Positions 24,761 to 33,901 of a DNA stretch of 64,000 bases are shown here, piece by piece. The translations under genes and the position numbers were made by a program. The notes under the pieces were generated by a model, which saw only the letters and a list, made by a program, of their open reading frames with translations, had not been told where the DNA came from and ran no database searches. How positions within the stretch are numbered: position 1 is the first letter of the stretch; each line of letters starts with the position of its first letter. Source of the stretch: Lustribacter sp965277075 (GTDB lineage Bacteria > Vulcanimicrobiota > Vulcanimicrobiia > Vulcanimicrobiales > Vulcanimicrobiaceae); assembly GCA_965277075.1 (NCBI GenBank), contig OZ255707.1:2232001-2296000 (forward strand). The letters are read 5' to 3'.

Positions 24761-26509
24761 ATGCAAACCATCGAAACCTCAGCCCACCGCTGGGCCGAGA
24801 TTCCCGCGGGCGACGTCGGCGATGCCGTCATCGCCGCCATGGCGCTGAGCGGGGTCGATCATCTGTTCTTCACGTCGGGCGCCGAAATCGTCTGGTATCA
24901 AGAGGCGATCGCAAAAGCCAAAGCGCATGGGCTTCCGGCACCGCGGTTGATCACGATGACGCACGAGCATGCAAGCCTCAATGCGGCCATGGGCTATGCG
25001 GCCGTGAGCGGCAAGCCGGTCGCAACCGCCGCGCACGTCGACGCAGGGAGCTACAATTACGGCGGGGCGATCCACACGGCGGCGCACGCGGGCCTGCCGA
25101 TCATGATCACGGCAGGCACGCCGCCGGTCGCATATCCCGGTTCGATGCGCGGTGCGCGAGATCGCGGCGGCCACTTGTGGACGCAGCAAACCTTCGATCA
25201 AAACGCCATTCTGCGTAACTACGTGAAGTGGGATCATCGCCTGGAGTATCAGGATAATCCGGGCCTAATGGCGAGTCGCGCCCTGCAAGTCGCGCAGGCC
25301 GAGCCGCGCGGCCCCGTCTACTTCAGCGTGCCGCGCGAAATTTCGCTGATGCCCGCCCGCGACACGGCGTTTCCGACCGCGGCGCAGTTGGGAATTCCGC
25401 GCCCGGCGGCGCCCGATGCGGACGGCATACGGGAGATCGCACGAAAGCTCGTCGCGGCGGAACGGCCGTTCGTCGTCACGTCGAGTTCGGGTCGCGATCC
25501 ACGAACGGTCCCGGCACTCGTCGAGCTGTGCGAACTGCTTGCACTACCGGTTGCGGCGTCGGCCCACCGCGCCTATGGGTGCTTTCCGATGAATCATCCG
25601 CTCTGGCTCAACCAAACGCGCTTCAGCGAAGCGGACGCGATCCTCGTGCTCGACGCCAACGTGCCGTGGGTTCCCGGGCCGGCCGCGCCGCCGGACGACG
25701 CGTTCATCGCGGTGATCGATCCCGACCCGATCAAGGCGCGCACGCCGACGTTCGAATTCACGGCCGACGTCCGCCTGAACGCCGGGTCGCTCGGCGCGAT
25801 CGCGGCGTTGACCGCGGCGGTTCGCGCACTCCTCGTTCCAGGCGACGACGCGCACATCACCGCGCGACGCGAGCGGTACGACGAGGCGCATCGAAGCGCA
25901 ACCGCCGAACGCGAGAACGACGCGCGCACACGTTCGGCGATGACGCCGATCGACAAATTGTGGCTCGGGCACGAGATCGGCGCGTTCGCCGGCAAGGACA
26001 CGATCGTTTTCGACGAAACGCTTCCGCACAATCAGCTCGGGCGTTATCTTTCGTGCGCGCAACCCGGCACGTATTTCGCCAATCCCGCAAGCAGTGGCGG
26101 CTACACGCCGGGCGCGGCCTTCGGAGCGAAGCTCGCGGCGCCGGATCGGCACGTCATCGCATGCACCGGCGACGGATTCTACATGTTCGGAACGGCGAAC
26201 GCCGCGCTCTGGGCAGGCAAACATTACGGCGCCGGCTTCACGATGGTCGTGTATCAGAACCGTGCGTATAGCACCGGTACGCTGCAAGTCTCATCGATGT
26301 ATCCCGATTCCTACGCGGAGCGCGGCGGCTACGACGGTGGAACGTTTGACCCGCCGATGGACTTCGCCAAAGAGGCCGAAGCGTGCGGCGCATACGGAGA
26401 AAACGTTCGCGATCCGGCCGAGATTCGGAGCGCCTTGCAACGCGCGCGCGCACTGAACGAACGCGGTATCCCCGCCGTCATCTCGGTTTGGGTTGAACCA
26501 CTCTTCTAA
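24761..26509 (+). CDS. Thiamine-diphosphate-dependent enzyme, acetolactate synthase-like
   Basis: A 582-residue enzyme with the three-domain plan of the acetolactate synthase/benzoylformate decarboxylase group. The activating glutamate lies in TMTHEHASLNAAMGYAA. The ThDP-magnesium motif runs from GDGFYMFGTANAALW to a conserved Asn in VVYQNRAYST. The middle domain probably lacks FAD-related features, so it may be a decarboxylase or lyase and not a biosynthetic AHAS. The substrate is unknown. It follows the NMT1-type gene by 22 bases, and the DHA2 exporter begins inside its end. Confidence 0.82.
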   Translation: MQTIETSAHRWAEIPAGDVGDAVIAAMALSGVDHLFFTSGAEIVWYQEAIAKAKAHGLPAPRLITMTHEHASLNAAMGYAAVSGKPVATAAHVDAGSYNYGGAIHTAAHAGLPIMITAGTPPVAYPGSMRGARDRGGHLWTQQTFDQNAILRNYVKWDHRLEYQDNPGLMASRALQVAQAEPRGPVYFSVPREISLMPARDTAFPTAAQLGIPRPAAPDADGIREIARKLVAAERPFVVTSSSGRDPRTVPALVELCELLALPVAASAHRAYGCFPMNHPLWLNQTRFSEADAILVLDANVPWVPGPAAPPDDAFIAVIDPDPIKARTPTFEFTADVRLNAGSLGAIAALTAAVRALLVPGDDAHITARRERYDEAHRSATAERENDARTRSAMTPIDKLWLGHEIGAFAGKDTIVFDETLPHNQLGRYLSCAQPGTYFANPASSGGYTPGAAFGAKLAAPDRHVIACTGDGFYMFGTANAALWAGKHYGAGFTMVVYQNRAYSTGTLQVSSMYPDSYAERGGYDGGTFDPPMDFAKEAEACGAYGENVRDPAEIRSALQRARALNERGIPAVISVWVEPLF

Positions 26510-28049
26510 CGGCGCGGGGACCGGCGCGGCGGACCGCTCCGTCGTCGAATCGGGATTCTCGCTCGCATTGGTCGTTGCGGGCATCCTGTGCGCCACGTTG
26601 ATGCAAACGCTCGACACGACGATCGTCAACGTCGCGTTGCCGATCATCCAGGGCAACCTCGGCGCGACGATCGATGAGGGCGCGTGGGTCGTCACCGGCT
26701 ACATCATCTCGGCCGTCGTCGTCATTCCGCTTACACCGTGGCTGCAGCTCCGCTTCGGCCGGCGGCAGTATTATTCGACCGCCATCATCGGCTTCACGAT
26801 CGTCTCGGTGCTCTGCGGCACCTCGCACTCGATCGGCGAGTTGATTTTCTGGCGCATCGTCCAAGGAGCGTTCGGCGGCGGATTGATCGCAACGGCCCAA
26901 GCGACGCTGCGCGACACGTTTCCGAAAGACAAAATCGGTTTGAGCCAAGGACTCTTCTCGATCGGTGCGATCGTCGGTCCCGCCGTCGGTCCGACGTTGG
27001 GCGGTTGGCTCACGGACAATTTTTCGTGGAACTGGGTGTTTTTCATCAACATCGTGCCCGGCGTCTTCGCGGGGATCGTCATGCTGACGCGGCTGAAGAA
27101 TCCGAACGAGCCGCGCGCCGTCCCGGTCGATGCGATCGGCCTCGGCTTATTGATCGTCGGATTGGGTTCGTTGCAATATGTGCTCGGCGAGGGTCAGCGT
27201 CAGGATTGGTTCGACGATCCGCTGATCACGGTGTTGTCCGTCGCGAGCGTCGGCGGCATCGTCGCGTTCATCTTCTGGGAACTCTTCGGGACGAAACGGC
27301 CCATCGTCGACCTGCGTGTGCTGCGATATCCATCGGTGGCTGCGGGTTCGGTGCTCGCCTTCGCGATCGGGGCGACGCTCTACGGCGCGATCGTCATCTT
27401 CCCACAGTACGTTCAGAGCGTGCTCGGCTTCACCGCGACCCTCAGCGGCGAACTTATTTTCACTCGCGCGATCTTCATAGCGGCCGGCACCCCGCTCGTC
27501 GTTCGGCTCGCGACGAGCGGTTCGGTCGATACGCGCGTCCTACTTCTCGCCGGCTTTTCGCTCGTCGGCGTATCGCAATTTTGGTTCGCGCACATCACGA
27601 CGTCACAAACGGATTTCATCGCGCTTGTCCCCCCGAACATGCTCAGCGGTTTTGGTCTCTCGCTGCTCTTCGTTCCGATTTCGCTCGCGATCCTCGGCGG
27701 CGTTCCACCGCAAGTCGTCCCGAAAGCGGCATCGTTTCAGAGCCTCTCGCAACAGCTGGGCGGTTCGATCTCGACCGCGGCGCTGGTCACGCTGCTGGCA
27801 CGGCGTGACGCGTTTCACCAAGAAAATCTTGCGGCGGCGATTCAACCCGCCTTCCAGCCGTTCGCAAATTTCATCGCGAACCACGGCTCGCTCCGGCAAC
27901 TTTACGGCGACGTACTCAACGAAGCGAGTTCGCTCTCATACGCGGACGCGCAATTCGCGATCGGCATCCTCGCGATCGTGCTGCTGCCGGTCGTTTTCAT
28001 CCTACCGAAAAAGAGAGCGGGCACGGCGCCCGCACCCTCATTCGAATGA
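26493..28049 (+). CDS. DHA2-family (EmrB/QacA-type) MFS exporter
   Basis: A 518-residue transporter with about fourteen helices. The opening motif LMQTLDTTIVNVALPIIQGN is typical of DHA2 drug:H+ antiporters, and motif C (IGAIVGPAVGPTLGGWLTD) marks exporters. A TTG at 26493 is the start that keeps the N-terminus short; it overlaps the thiamine enzyme gene by 17 bases. No HlyD/EmrA membrane-fusion partner is adjacent. It could remove a toxic product of the upstream catabolic genes. It is convergent with the glutaredoxin gene. Confidence 0.84.
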   Translation: MNHSSNGAGTGAADRSVVESGFSLALVVAGILCATLMQTLDTTIVNVALPIIQGNLGATIDEGAWVVTGYIISAVVVIPLTPWLQLRFGRRQYYSTAIIGFTIVSVLCGTSHSIGELIFWRIVQGAFGGGLIATAQATLRDTFPKDKIGLSQGLFSIGAIVGPAVGPTLGGWLTDNFSWNWVFFINIVPGVFAGIVMLTRLKNPNEPRAVPVDAIGLGLLIVGLGSLQYVLGEGQRQDWFDDPLITVLSVASVGGIVAFIFWELFGTKRPIVDLRVLRYPSVAAGSVLAFAIGATLYGAIVIFPQYVQSVLGFTATLSGELIFTRAIFIAAGTPLVVRLATSGSVDTRVLLLAGFSLVGVSQFWFAHITTSQTDFIALVPPNMLSGFGLSLLFVPISLAILGGVPPQVVPKAASFQSLSQQLGGSISTAALVTLLARRDAFHQENLAAAIQPAFQPFANFIANHGSLRQLYGDVLNEASSLSYADAQFAIGILAIVLLPVVFILPKKRAGTAPAPSFE

Positions 28050-28059
28050 GTCGCGAGCG

Positions 28060-28320
28060 TCAGGCGCTAACGCCCGAGCCGAACTTCTTTTCGAGATATG
28101 GAATGATCGTATCGTCGTCGTCGAGCACGACGTCGCCGTCGACCAAGACCGGTATGCTCGTTTGGCCGGATGCTTCTTGTACTTCGTTGCGCTCACCGTG
28201 CGCGTGAGGCACGTTGACGGTCCGGTAGTCGACCAGCAGATCCGTGAGCTTCTTACGCACCCGCGCGCAGTACGGACACCATTCGGCTTGATACAAGACC
28301 ATATCGGTTTTCAGTCCCAT
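28060..28320 (-). CDS. Glutaredoxin-like thiol-disulfide protein
   Basis: An 86-residue thioredoxin-fold protein with the CPYC active site at about residues 14-17 (YQAEWCPYCARVRKKL) and the cis-proline block TSIPVLVDGDVVLDD. It is probably a cytosolic glutaredoxin, or a GST-N-like domain standing alone. ATG 28320 is chosen because GGGAG lies 4-5 bases upstream; the longer frame to 28377 adds no family sequence. It is probably expressed with the TPR/ATP-grasp gene 53 bases upstream. Confidence 0.87.
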   Translation of the reverse strand: MGLKTDMVLYQAEWCPYCARVRKKLTDLLVDYRTVNVPHAHGERNEVQEASGQTSIPVLVDGDVVLDDDDTIIPYLEKKFGSGVSA

Positions 28321-28373
28321 CGTGCTCCCAGGAGTGTCCGATCGAAAGCAAAAGGTTGCATCGGCCCGCTCGT

Positions 28374-29615
28374 TCACGCGCGATCGGCGCGGTGGTCGAA
28401 GAGCGCCATCAGCGCGGCGCGAATCGCCCCGACGGCCGCGCGCTTATAGCGGCCGCCATCGCTCGTATCCATCGCGTGCACGAGCATCGCGGTATCCGCT
28501 TCGAAGACGAGCAGGCGGCCGTCGCCGAGTTGCGCGCAGTCGATACCAAGGTAGTCCAGTCCAAACGCGGCTGCGACGGCCGGCACCACATCGGCCCAAC
28601 CGGCGATGACCGACGCCGGCTGCGTGAGAAAGCGCGTCTCCTCATCGTGCATCCACGGCGTGACGGTCGTAGCGGTGCGATAGTAATGGATCATCCAGCG
28701 ATCGTCGATCGCGAGATGATACGGGAACGCAACACCGTCGACGAACACGATGCGATATTTGCGAAACCAGCCGTCGCTGCTGCGGTAGTCGACGTACTCG
28801 CTGCAGTCGTACGCGTCTGCGATTTCACGCGTCCGATACGCATCGAGTTCAGCCGCGCGTTCGATGCGTTCGAGGCCGCGGCCGCCGTGCGAATCGACCG
28901 GGCGGACCAACAACGGGAAAGCGAGATCCGTAACCGCCGCACCCACGAGGGCGTCACGTCGGACGCGGCGCGTTCGTGCGACGTGCGTGCGCGGCACCAT
29001 GGCGAGTGTCTCCGCGAGCGCGTCGCGACCGAGCGCGGGAATCCGGTCGGGGGCATTGATCCACGGCACGTCCGACGCCGCGACGATCGCACGCGCGTCG
29101 TCGAGCGCCGCGGTTCCGGCAACGCTGTCGCCGAGGCCGTTGACGACGAGATCGACCGCCGGCAGCACGCGCACGGGGCGACTTGTATCCGGCAGAAACC
29201 AGCGGTGCAGGGTCCAGCGAGCGTCGTCGACGACGAAGTCGAGCGGCATGTTGCGCGGCCAGGGGCCGGCCAGACCCAGCACGAGCGCGTGACGCGCTCC
29301 CGTGCGCGGCTGGGGCGGTGAGAAGAGGCGCTCGCGCGCAAACGCTTCATCGAACCAGTTCTGCGCCGTCGCGGTATCGCGCGCAAGATACGCGAGCTCC
29401 GCCAGCGCATAGCGCACCGGCGCGTCGCGCGGATCGAGCTTCGCCGCAAGCTCGTACGCGGCGCGCGCGTGATCGACGAAACCGCCGCGGAGTAAGATGT
29501 TCCCGCGGGCGGCGTGCGCGAGCGCGAATTGCGGATCGAGCGCAATCGCCCGTTCGAGCAACGTCCACGCCTCGTTCACGCCGGCGCCGAACGGTTGCGA
29601 TCCAGGGACGCGCAT
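28374..29615 (-). CDS. TPR - ATP-grasp domain protein
   Basis: At least 413 residues. Residues about 10-80 form tetratricopeptide-like helices (AIALDPQFALAHAARGN). The C-terminal half resembles ATP-grasp ligases: FPLLVRPVDSHGGRGLERI is the ATP-binding strand-loop, and LLVFEADTAML is the metal-binding end. Such enzymes join a carboxylate to an amine or thiol; the target is unknown. The reading frame remains open upstream of ATG 29615, with TPR-like residues encoded there (TASAAATYRAALALAPS), yet no ATG, GTG or TTG start was found before the frame enters the dehydrogenase gene. The true start is therefore uncertain. Confidence 0.7.
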   Translation of the reverse strand: MRVPGSQPFGAGVNEAWTLLERAIALDPQFALAHAARGNILLRGGFVDHARAAYELAAKLDPRDAPVRYALAELAYLARDTATAQNWFDEAFARERLFSPPQPRTGARHALVLGLAGPWPRNMPLDFVVDDARWTLHRWFLPDTSRPVRVLPAVDLVVNGLGDSVAGTAALDDARAIVAASDVPWINAPDRIPALGRDALAETLAMVPRTHVARTRRVRRDALVGAAVTDLAFPLLVRPVDSHGGRGLERIERAAELDAYRTREIADAYDCSEYVDYRSSDGWFRKYRIVFVDGVAFPYHLAIDDRWMIHYYRTATTVTPWMHDEETRFLTQPASVIAGWADVVPAVAAAFGLDYLGIDCAQLGDGRLLVFEADTAMLVHAMDTSDGGRYKRAAVGAIRAALMALFDHRADRA

Positions 29616-29695
29616 CTGGTCTCCGACCGACGGCGCAAGCGCAAGGGCCGCCCGATAGGTCGCGGCGGCGCTTGCCGTATCTCGGTTGGAGACGG

Positions 29696-30787
29696 TTACG
29701 CGAGATCGAACGGGATGCCGAGTTCGCTCGCGAGTTTCGCCAAGCCGTCCCAGACTTTCACGTGCACCGGCACGCCGTGCCGGCGTGCATACGCGGTCTT
29801 CTCGAACTCGATTTCGCCGGCGACATAGATGCGATCGTTTCCCGGCGTCTTACGTGAATCTTTGAACGCGCGCAATTCGGCGTCCATATCGGCTCTGAAC
29901 TGCGCGACATCGCGGAACGCGTCGATGCGAAACGCGCCGAAGAAATGCGAGATCTTCCCCGGCTGCGGACCGTCGGTCGGCAACGGCAGAGCGGTCCCGA
30001 ACGCACCACCCGAAAGCACGCCGCACAGAATGTCGACGAGCAGCCCGAGACCGTAGCCCTTGTGGCCGCCGTTATCGATACCGAATCCGCCGAGCGGTAA
30101 GAGTGCGCCTTTGAGCGCCGTCTGCGGATCGAGCGTCTCGTGGCCGTCCGCGTCGATCGACCAACCGGGGTTGAGCTGCTTCTCCTTGCGGTTGTAGACT
30201 TCGATCTTACCGCGCGGCACCGTCGTCGTCGCGAAGTCGAGCACGAACGCCGGTTCGTTTTCGGCGGGAATCGCGAACGCGAGCGGGTTCGTTCCGAGCA
30301 AGATATCGCGACCGTACGTCGGCGCGCCGTACCGGACGGAATTCGTCGACGCGATGCCGATGAGATCGTGTTCGAGCGCCATCATCGCGTAGTAACCCGC
30401 GATCCCATAGTGATTGGAGTTCCGCACCGCGCCGAATGCCATGCCCGACGCTTCGGCTTTCGCGATGACGCGCTCCATCGTCCGCTTTCCGGTCGGGTGA
30501 CCCAGGCCGTTGCCGGCGTCCATCACGATCGACGTCGGCGTCTCGCGCGCGACGGTCACGATCGGCCGGGCATTCATTTGCCCGGCCCGCAAACGGCTGA
30601 CGTAATACGATTCGAGTCGCGCGACGCCGTGGGATTCGATGCCCCGCATATCCGCCGCGACGAGCACGTCCGCGACGATCGCCGCATCGGCAGTATCGAT
30701 ACCGACCTTCGAGAGAACTTCCGTCACGAAGTGCTTGAGCGTGCTCTCTTTGGAAAGCCGGTATTCGGCGGTCGCGACATCAGCCAT
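29696..30787 (-). CDS. Malate/L-lactate dehydrogenase family (Ldh_2, YlbC/ComC type) oxidoreductase
   Basis: A 363-residue NAD(P)-dependent oxidoreductase of the Ldh_2 family, unrelated to classical Rossmann malate dehydrogenases. Signatures are DMRGIESHGVARLESYYVS, AVRNSNHYGIAGYYA and GHKGYGLGLLVDILCGVLSG. Relatives act on malate, sulfolactate, ureidoglycolate or 2,3-diketogulonate, so the exact substrate is open. A strong AGAGGAGAG lies 8 bases upstream of ATG 30787. It is cytosolic and divergent from the ArsR-type regulator at 31084, which might control it. Confidence 0.87.
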   Translation of the reverse strand: MADVATAEYRLSKESTLKHFVTEVLSKVGIDTADAAIVADVLVAADMRGIESHGVARLESYYVSRLRAGQMNARPIVTVARETPTSIVMDAGNGLGHPTGKRTMERVIAKAEASGMAFGAVRNSNHYGIAGYYAMMALEHDLIGIASTNSVRYGAPTYGRDILLGTNPLAFAIPAENEPAFVLDFATTTVPRGKIEVYNRKEKQLNPGWSIDADGHETLDPQTALKGALLPLGGFGIDNGGHKGYGLGLLVDILCGVLSGGAFGTALPLPTDGPQPGKISHFFGAFRIDAFRDVAQFRADMDAELRAFKDSRKTPGNDRIYVAGEIEFEKTAYARRHGVPVHVKVWDGLAKLASELGIPFDLA

Positions 30788-31083
30788 GGCGTAAACTCTC
30801 CTCTGCAGGGGCCGTCGGTATGGTGCTCCTCATTCTGGTACCGCATGACGGTTCTTGCGCCCGAAAAGGTCGCAGCGCTGCCAGGGGCGCCCCTAGCGAT
30901 CGCCGGCGGCAATGTCGCGGAGAACGCAGGCGCTGGCCGCCGCACGGTTTCGCTCGTAAAGCGACGCGTGACGCAGCGTACGAGCAACAGGTTTGTTACA
31001 TGAAGAGCACGCGAGCGAATCGTCACAATATCCCCTGTTATGAGGATAGCAACCGCGACGTGCCTCGGTCATAGTTGGTTCCC
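30788..31083. other. Divergent intergenic region, no gene seen
   Basis: 296 bases between the dehydrogenase and the ArsR-type gene. It contains a perfect 12-base palindrome AGGGGCGCCCCT (30883-30894) and a short hairpin TCGCT-cgtaa-AGCGA further right. Short frames here are arginine-rich and lack family features. It should hold the promoters for both divergent genes, but no convincing -35/-10 pair was found. Confidence 0.4.
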
Positions 31084-31371
31084 ATGGACACCATCTTTAA
31101 AGCACTCGCGGACCCGACGCGTCGTCAGTTGCTCGATCGGCTCTACACGCGCGATGGTCAAACGCTGGGCGCTCTCTGCACTGAACTCGACATGACGCGT
31201 TTCGGCGTCATGAAGCACTTGCGCGTCCTCGAAGACGCGGGGCTCATCGCTTCGCGGCGTGCCGGGCGTCACAAGTTGCACTACCTCAATTCGGTTCCGA
31301 TCGGCGCCATTTACGACCAATGGGTTCGCAAGTACGCGATGCGCCCGGCGATCGCGGCGGTCAACGAATAA
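31084..31371 (+). CDS. ArsR-family winged-helix transcriptional regulator
   Basis: A 95-residue helix-turn-helix repressor-type protein. FKALADPTRRQLLDRLY is the classic ArsR opening, and FGVMKHLRVLEDAGLIASRR is the recognition helix and wing. No metal-binding cysteine pair is obvious, so it is probably not a metal sensor. ATG 31084 is preferred to a TTG three codons earlier. It is divergent from the Ldh_2 gene and convergent with the CPCC gene. Its target is not known. Confidence 0.86.
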   Translation: MDTIFKALADPTRRQLLDRLYTRDGQTLGALCTELDMTRFGVMKHLRVLEDAGLIASRRAGRHKLHYLNSVPIGAIYDQWVRKYAMRPAIAAVNE

Positions 31372-31374
31372 CCG

Positions 31375-31803
31375 TCAACTCATGCCGTAGAGACGCGCGA
31401 ACAGATAGCGTGCGTCGTCCTCGGCACGCTCCAAGTCGGTAAGGCCGGAAACGGCACGACCGTACGCGCTGACGATCTCACGCTTGATGCCGGTCGACGC
31501 GCGTTCAATTTCGAAATCGCGGTCGCTTGGCCGGTAAGAGGTCAAGTTCTCGGCAAAGTTCGTTCGCGCTTCGGTCAACGAGTAGTCGTGGTTCGGGCCG
31601 TTCGTCACGACGTCGGGCATCGCACTCGCGACGTTCTCGAGGCGCGCGTCGTCATCTTGCCCGTCGTCTTCCCACGCGCAGAGCGAGCATATCTCGTAGG
31701 CCGCACGCACGTCGATCGTCGGGTAGCCGCAGCACGGGCACGTAACGCGGCCGGCGTCCTCGAACGTACGCCGGCGACGCTCAAAGGCAACCGGGTCGAA
31801 CAT
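31375..31803 (-). CDS. CPCC-type cysteine-rich small protein
   Basis: A 142-residue protein with CPCCGYPTI near the N-terminus and CSLCAWEDDGQDDD after it, a four-cysteine zinc-ribbon-like knuckle matching the Cys_rich_CPCC family. The C-terminal half is charged and helical. Function is unknown; some relatives are found with toxin-immunity loci, but nothing here supports that role. The ATG overlaps the arginase stop (TGATG), so it is translated with arginase. Confidence 0.75.
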   Translation of the reverse strand: MFDPVAFERRRRTFEDAGRVTCPCCGYPTIDVRAAYEICSLCAWEDDGQDDDARLENVASAMPDVVTNGPNHDYSLTEARTNFAENLTSYRPSDRDFEIERASTGIKREIVSAYGRAVSGLTDLERAEDDARYLFARLYGMS

Positions 31804-32672
31804 CACAATGTCGTCTTGCCCAACGCGCTCAGAATCAATTCGACCGCGAGGATGGCCGTCTGATTTTCGCGATCGAGGATCGGGTTGATCTCCGTGATCT
31901 CGAGCGAGCCGAGGGCACCGGACGCTGCAACCGCTTCCATCAAGAAGTGCGCCTCGCGATATGAAATGCCGCCGCGCACCGGCGTCCCCACGCCGGGAGC
32001 CTCGGTCGGATCGATCCCGTCCATATCAAAACTGACGTGGAGCGACGCCGGGCCGTCGACCGCGATCGCCAGCGCTTCTTCGATGATGCGTGCCATCCCG
32101 AGCCGGTCGATATCCGACATCGTGAACGCGCGTACTCCGAGGTCGTGGATCGCGCGCCGCTCGCCGGCGTCGACGTCGCGCAAGCCGATGAAGACCATGC
32201 GTTCCGGCGCCACCGAATGCGCCTCGAGCGCGAAGTGCACGGGCATGCCGTGAACGTTGCCGGACGGCGACGTGAGCGGCGTATTAATGTCCCCGTGCGC
32301 GTCGACCCAGATGATGCCCGGCGCGCGACCGCGCGTCCGCGCGACCCCCGCGAGCGTGCCGATCGCGATCGAATGGTCCCCGCCGAGAACGAGCGGAAAC
32401 GCATCGTTGCGGACGACACCGGCGACGATGTCCGCGAGGTGGGCGCACACGTCCGCGATGATCGGCAGGTACTTCGCGTTGGCTTCGTCCAGCGATGCCG
32501 ATTCAGGCACCGGCACCGGAATGTTTCCGCGGTCGACGGCCGCGATTCCGAGCCGCTCGAGGGCACCCTGCAATCCCGCATAGCGGATCGCCGACGGGCC
32601 CATGTCGACGCCGCGCCGGTCGGCGCCCAAGTCCATCGGGACGCCGATCACCTCGACCCGCGCGGGCGTCAC
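31803..32672 (-). CDS. rocF: Arginase (ureohydrolase family)
   Basis: Hydrolyses L-arginine to ornithine and urea with a binuclear manganese centre. The metal-ligand motifs are present: GGDHSIAIGT, DAHGDINTP and SFDMDGIDP. The length of 289 and EITEINPILD near the end fit true arginase better than agmatinase, though activity on other guanidino compounds cannot be excluded. The start is GTG 32672, overlapping the AI-2E family gene by 4 bases (GTGA). Confidence 0.92.
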   Translation of the reverse strand: MTPARVEVIGVPMDLGADRRGVDMGPSAIRYAGLQGALERLGIAAVDRGNIPVPVPESASLDEANAKYLPIIADVCAHLADIVAGVVRNDAFPLVLGGDHSIAIGTLAGVARTRGRAPGIIWVDAHGDINTPLTSPSGNVHGMPVHFALEAHSVAPERMVFIGLRDVDAGERRAIHDLGVRAFTMSDIDRLGMARIIEEALAIAVDGPASLHVSFDMDGIDPTEAPGVGTPVRGGISYREAHFLMEAVAASGALGSLEITEINPILDRENQTAILAVELILSALGKTTL

Positions 32673-33841
32673 GACGGACTCGCCGCGACGTCACGCGGCG
32701 CCTTCGCGATGTCGGTCTTCGGTATCGGGCGCGCCTCCGGCGTGGGCAGCAGCTGCTCGCGCAGCACGCGCAGCATCGCTGCGACCGGAACGGCGAGGAA
32801 CGTGCCGACCAACCCGAAGAGTTCCGACCCGACGAGGATCGCGATGATGATGTAGAGCGGCGAGAGACCGACGTTGTCCTTGAGCACGCGCGGCGCGACG
32901 AAGTTTCCGTCGATCTGCTGGATGACGGCGAAGAGCACGGCGACGATCAACGCGTTCGTCGGGCCGTTGAACGCAAGCGCGAGCAGCACCGACGGAACGA
33001 AGCCGATCACGGCGCCGGCATACGGGATGAAATTCAGGATGCCCGCGGCGACGCCGATGAGCAACGCATACGGCACGTGCATGACCGTGAGCATCACGAG
33101 AATCATCAGGCCGACGATCGCACCGTCGATCAGTTGGCCGCGAATGAATCCGCCGACGACGCCGTCGAGTTCGTCGATCACCGCGTTGACTTTCGCGCGC
33201 CGGCGCATCGGAAAAAGTCCGAGAACCTGACGTCGCACCTCGGCGGCTTCGAGCAGCATGTATGCTGCGAGCACCGGAATGACGATCAGCGTCGCCACGA
33301 CGGAAACCGTCGAAAGCACGACGGTGAACGAACGTTGCAGCGTGTCGACGCCGTATTTCTGGATGACGTTGTTGAGCTGCGAGGGAAGGTTCGCGATATA
33401 CATCCGATCGTCGTCGGGGATGCGCCGCAGGAGCGGATTGTGCGGAGCGACGAGTTCGCTCTGAAATTTCTGCGTCAGCGAGGGCAGCGTCTTCGCGAAG
33501 TTAGTGACGTCGCTGCCGAGCGCCGGTATGACGAGCGCGAGCACCGAGCCGACGACCAGTAGAATGAAGGCATACACGATAAGAATTGCAACGACCGCGG
33601 GCAATTTCTCGTTGAGCCGCCGCACGAGCGGATAGACCAGATAGGCAAAGAACAGCGAGCCGACGATCAGCAATCCCGTCGAGCGAATTGCACCGAAGAA
33701 CTGCAGGATGCCGACCAGCAAATAGATCGACACGGCGATCGTTGCAAGGATCTTCAACGCGAACGTTACGCGACGCTCGTTGCGCGACGGCAACCGTCGC
33801 CGCAAGCGTTGCGCCGCAGCGGAACGGTCCGGTGCATTCAT
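32669..33841 (-). CDS. AI-2E family transporter
   Basis: A 390-residue membrane protein with about eight helices and the family block GGFIRGQLIDGAIVGLMILV followed by FIPYAGAVIGFVPSVLLAL. Members include TqsA and Na+/H+ antiporter-like proteins, so the name does not prove autoinducer transport. ATG 33841 is chosen over an upstream in-frame start that adds 11 unrelated residues. It is first in a minus-strand set with arginase and the CPCC gene and divergent from the BMP lipoprotein gene. Confidence 0.9.
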   Translation of the reverse strand: MNAPDRSAAAQRLRRRLPSRNERRVTFALKILATIAVSIYLLVGILQFFGAIRSTGLLIVGSLFFAYLVYPLVRRLNEKLPAVVAILIVYAFILLVVGSVLALVIPALGSDVTNFAKTLPSLTQKFQSELVAPHNPLLRRIPDDDRMYIANLPSQLNNVIQKYGVDTLQRSFTVVLSTVSVVATLIVIPVLAAYMLLEAAEVRRQVLGLFPMRRRAKVNAVIDELDGVVGGFIRGQLIDGAIVGLMILVMLTVMHVPYALLIGVAAGILNFIPYAGAVIGFVPSVLLALAFNGPTNALIVAVLFAVIQQIDGNFVAPRVLKDNVGLSPLYIIIAILVGSELFGLVGTFLAVPVAAMLRVLREQLLPTPEARPIPKTDIAKAPRDVAASPS

Positions 33842-33901
33842 GGTCGCGCGGCTTCGCGAATGGCGAAAGGCCAACCCGCACGAAGCGCGTAGAGGGCCGG
33901 G

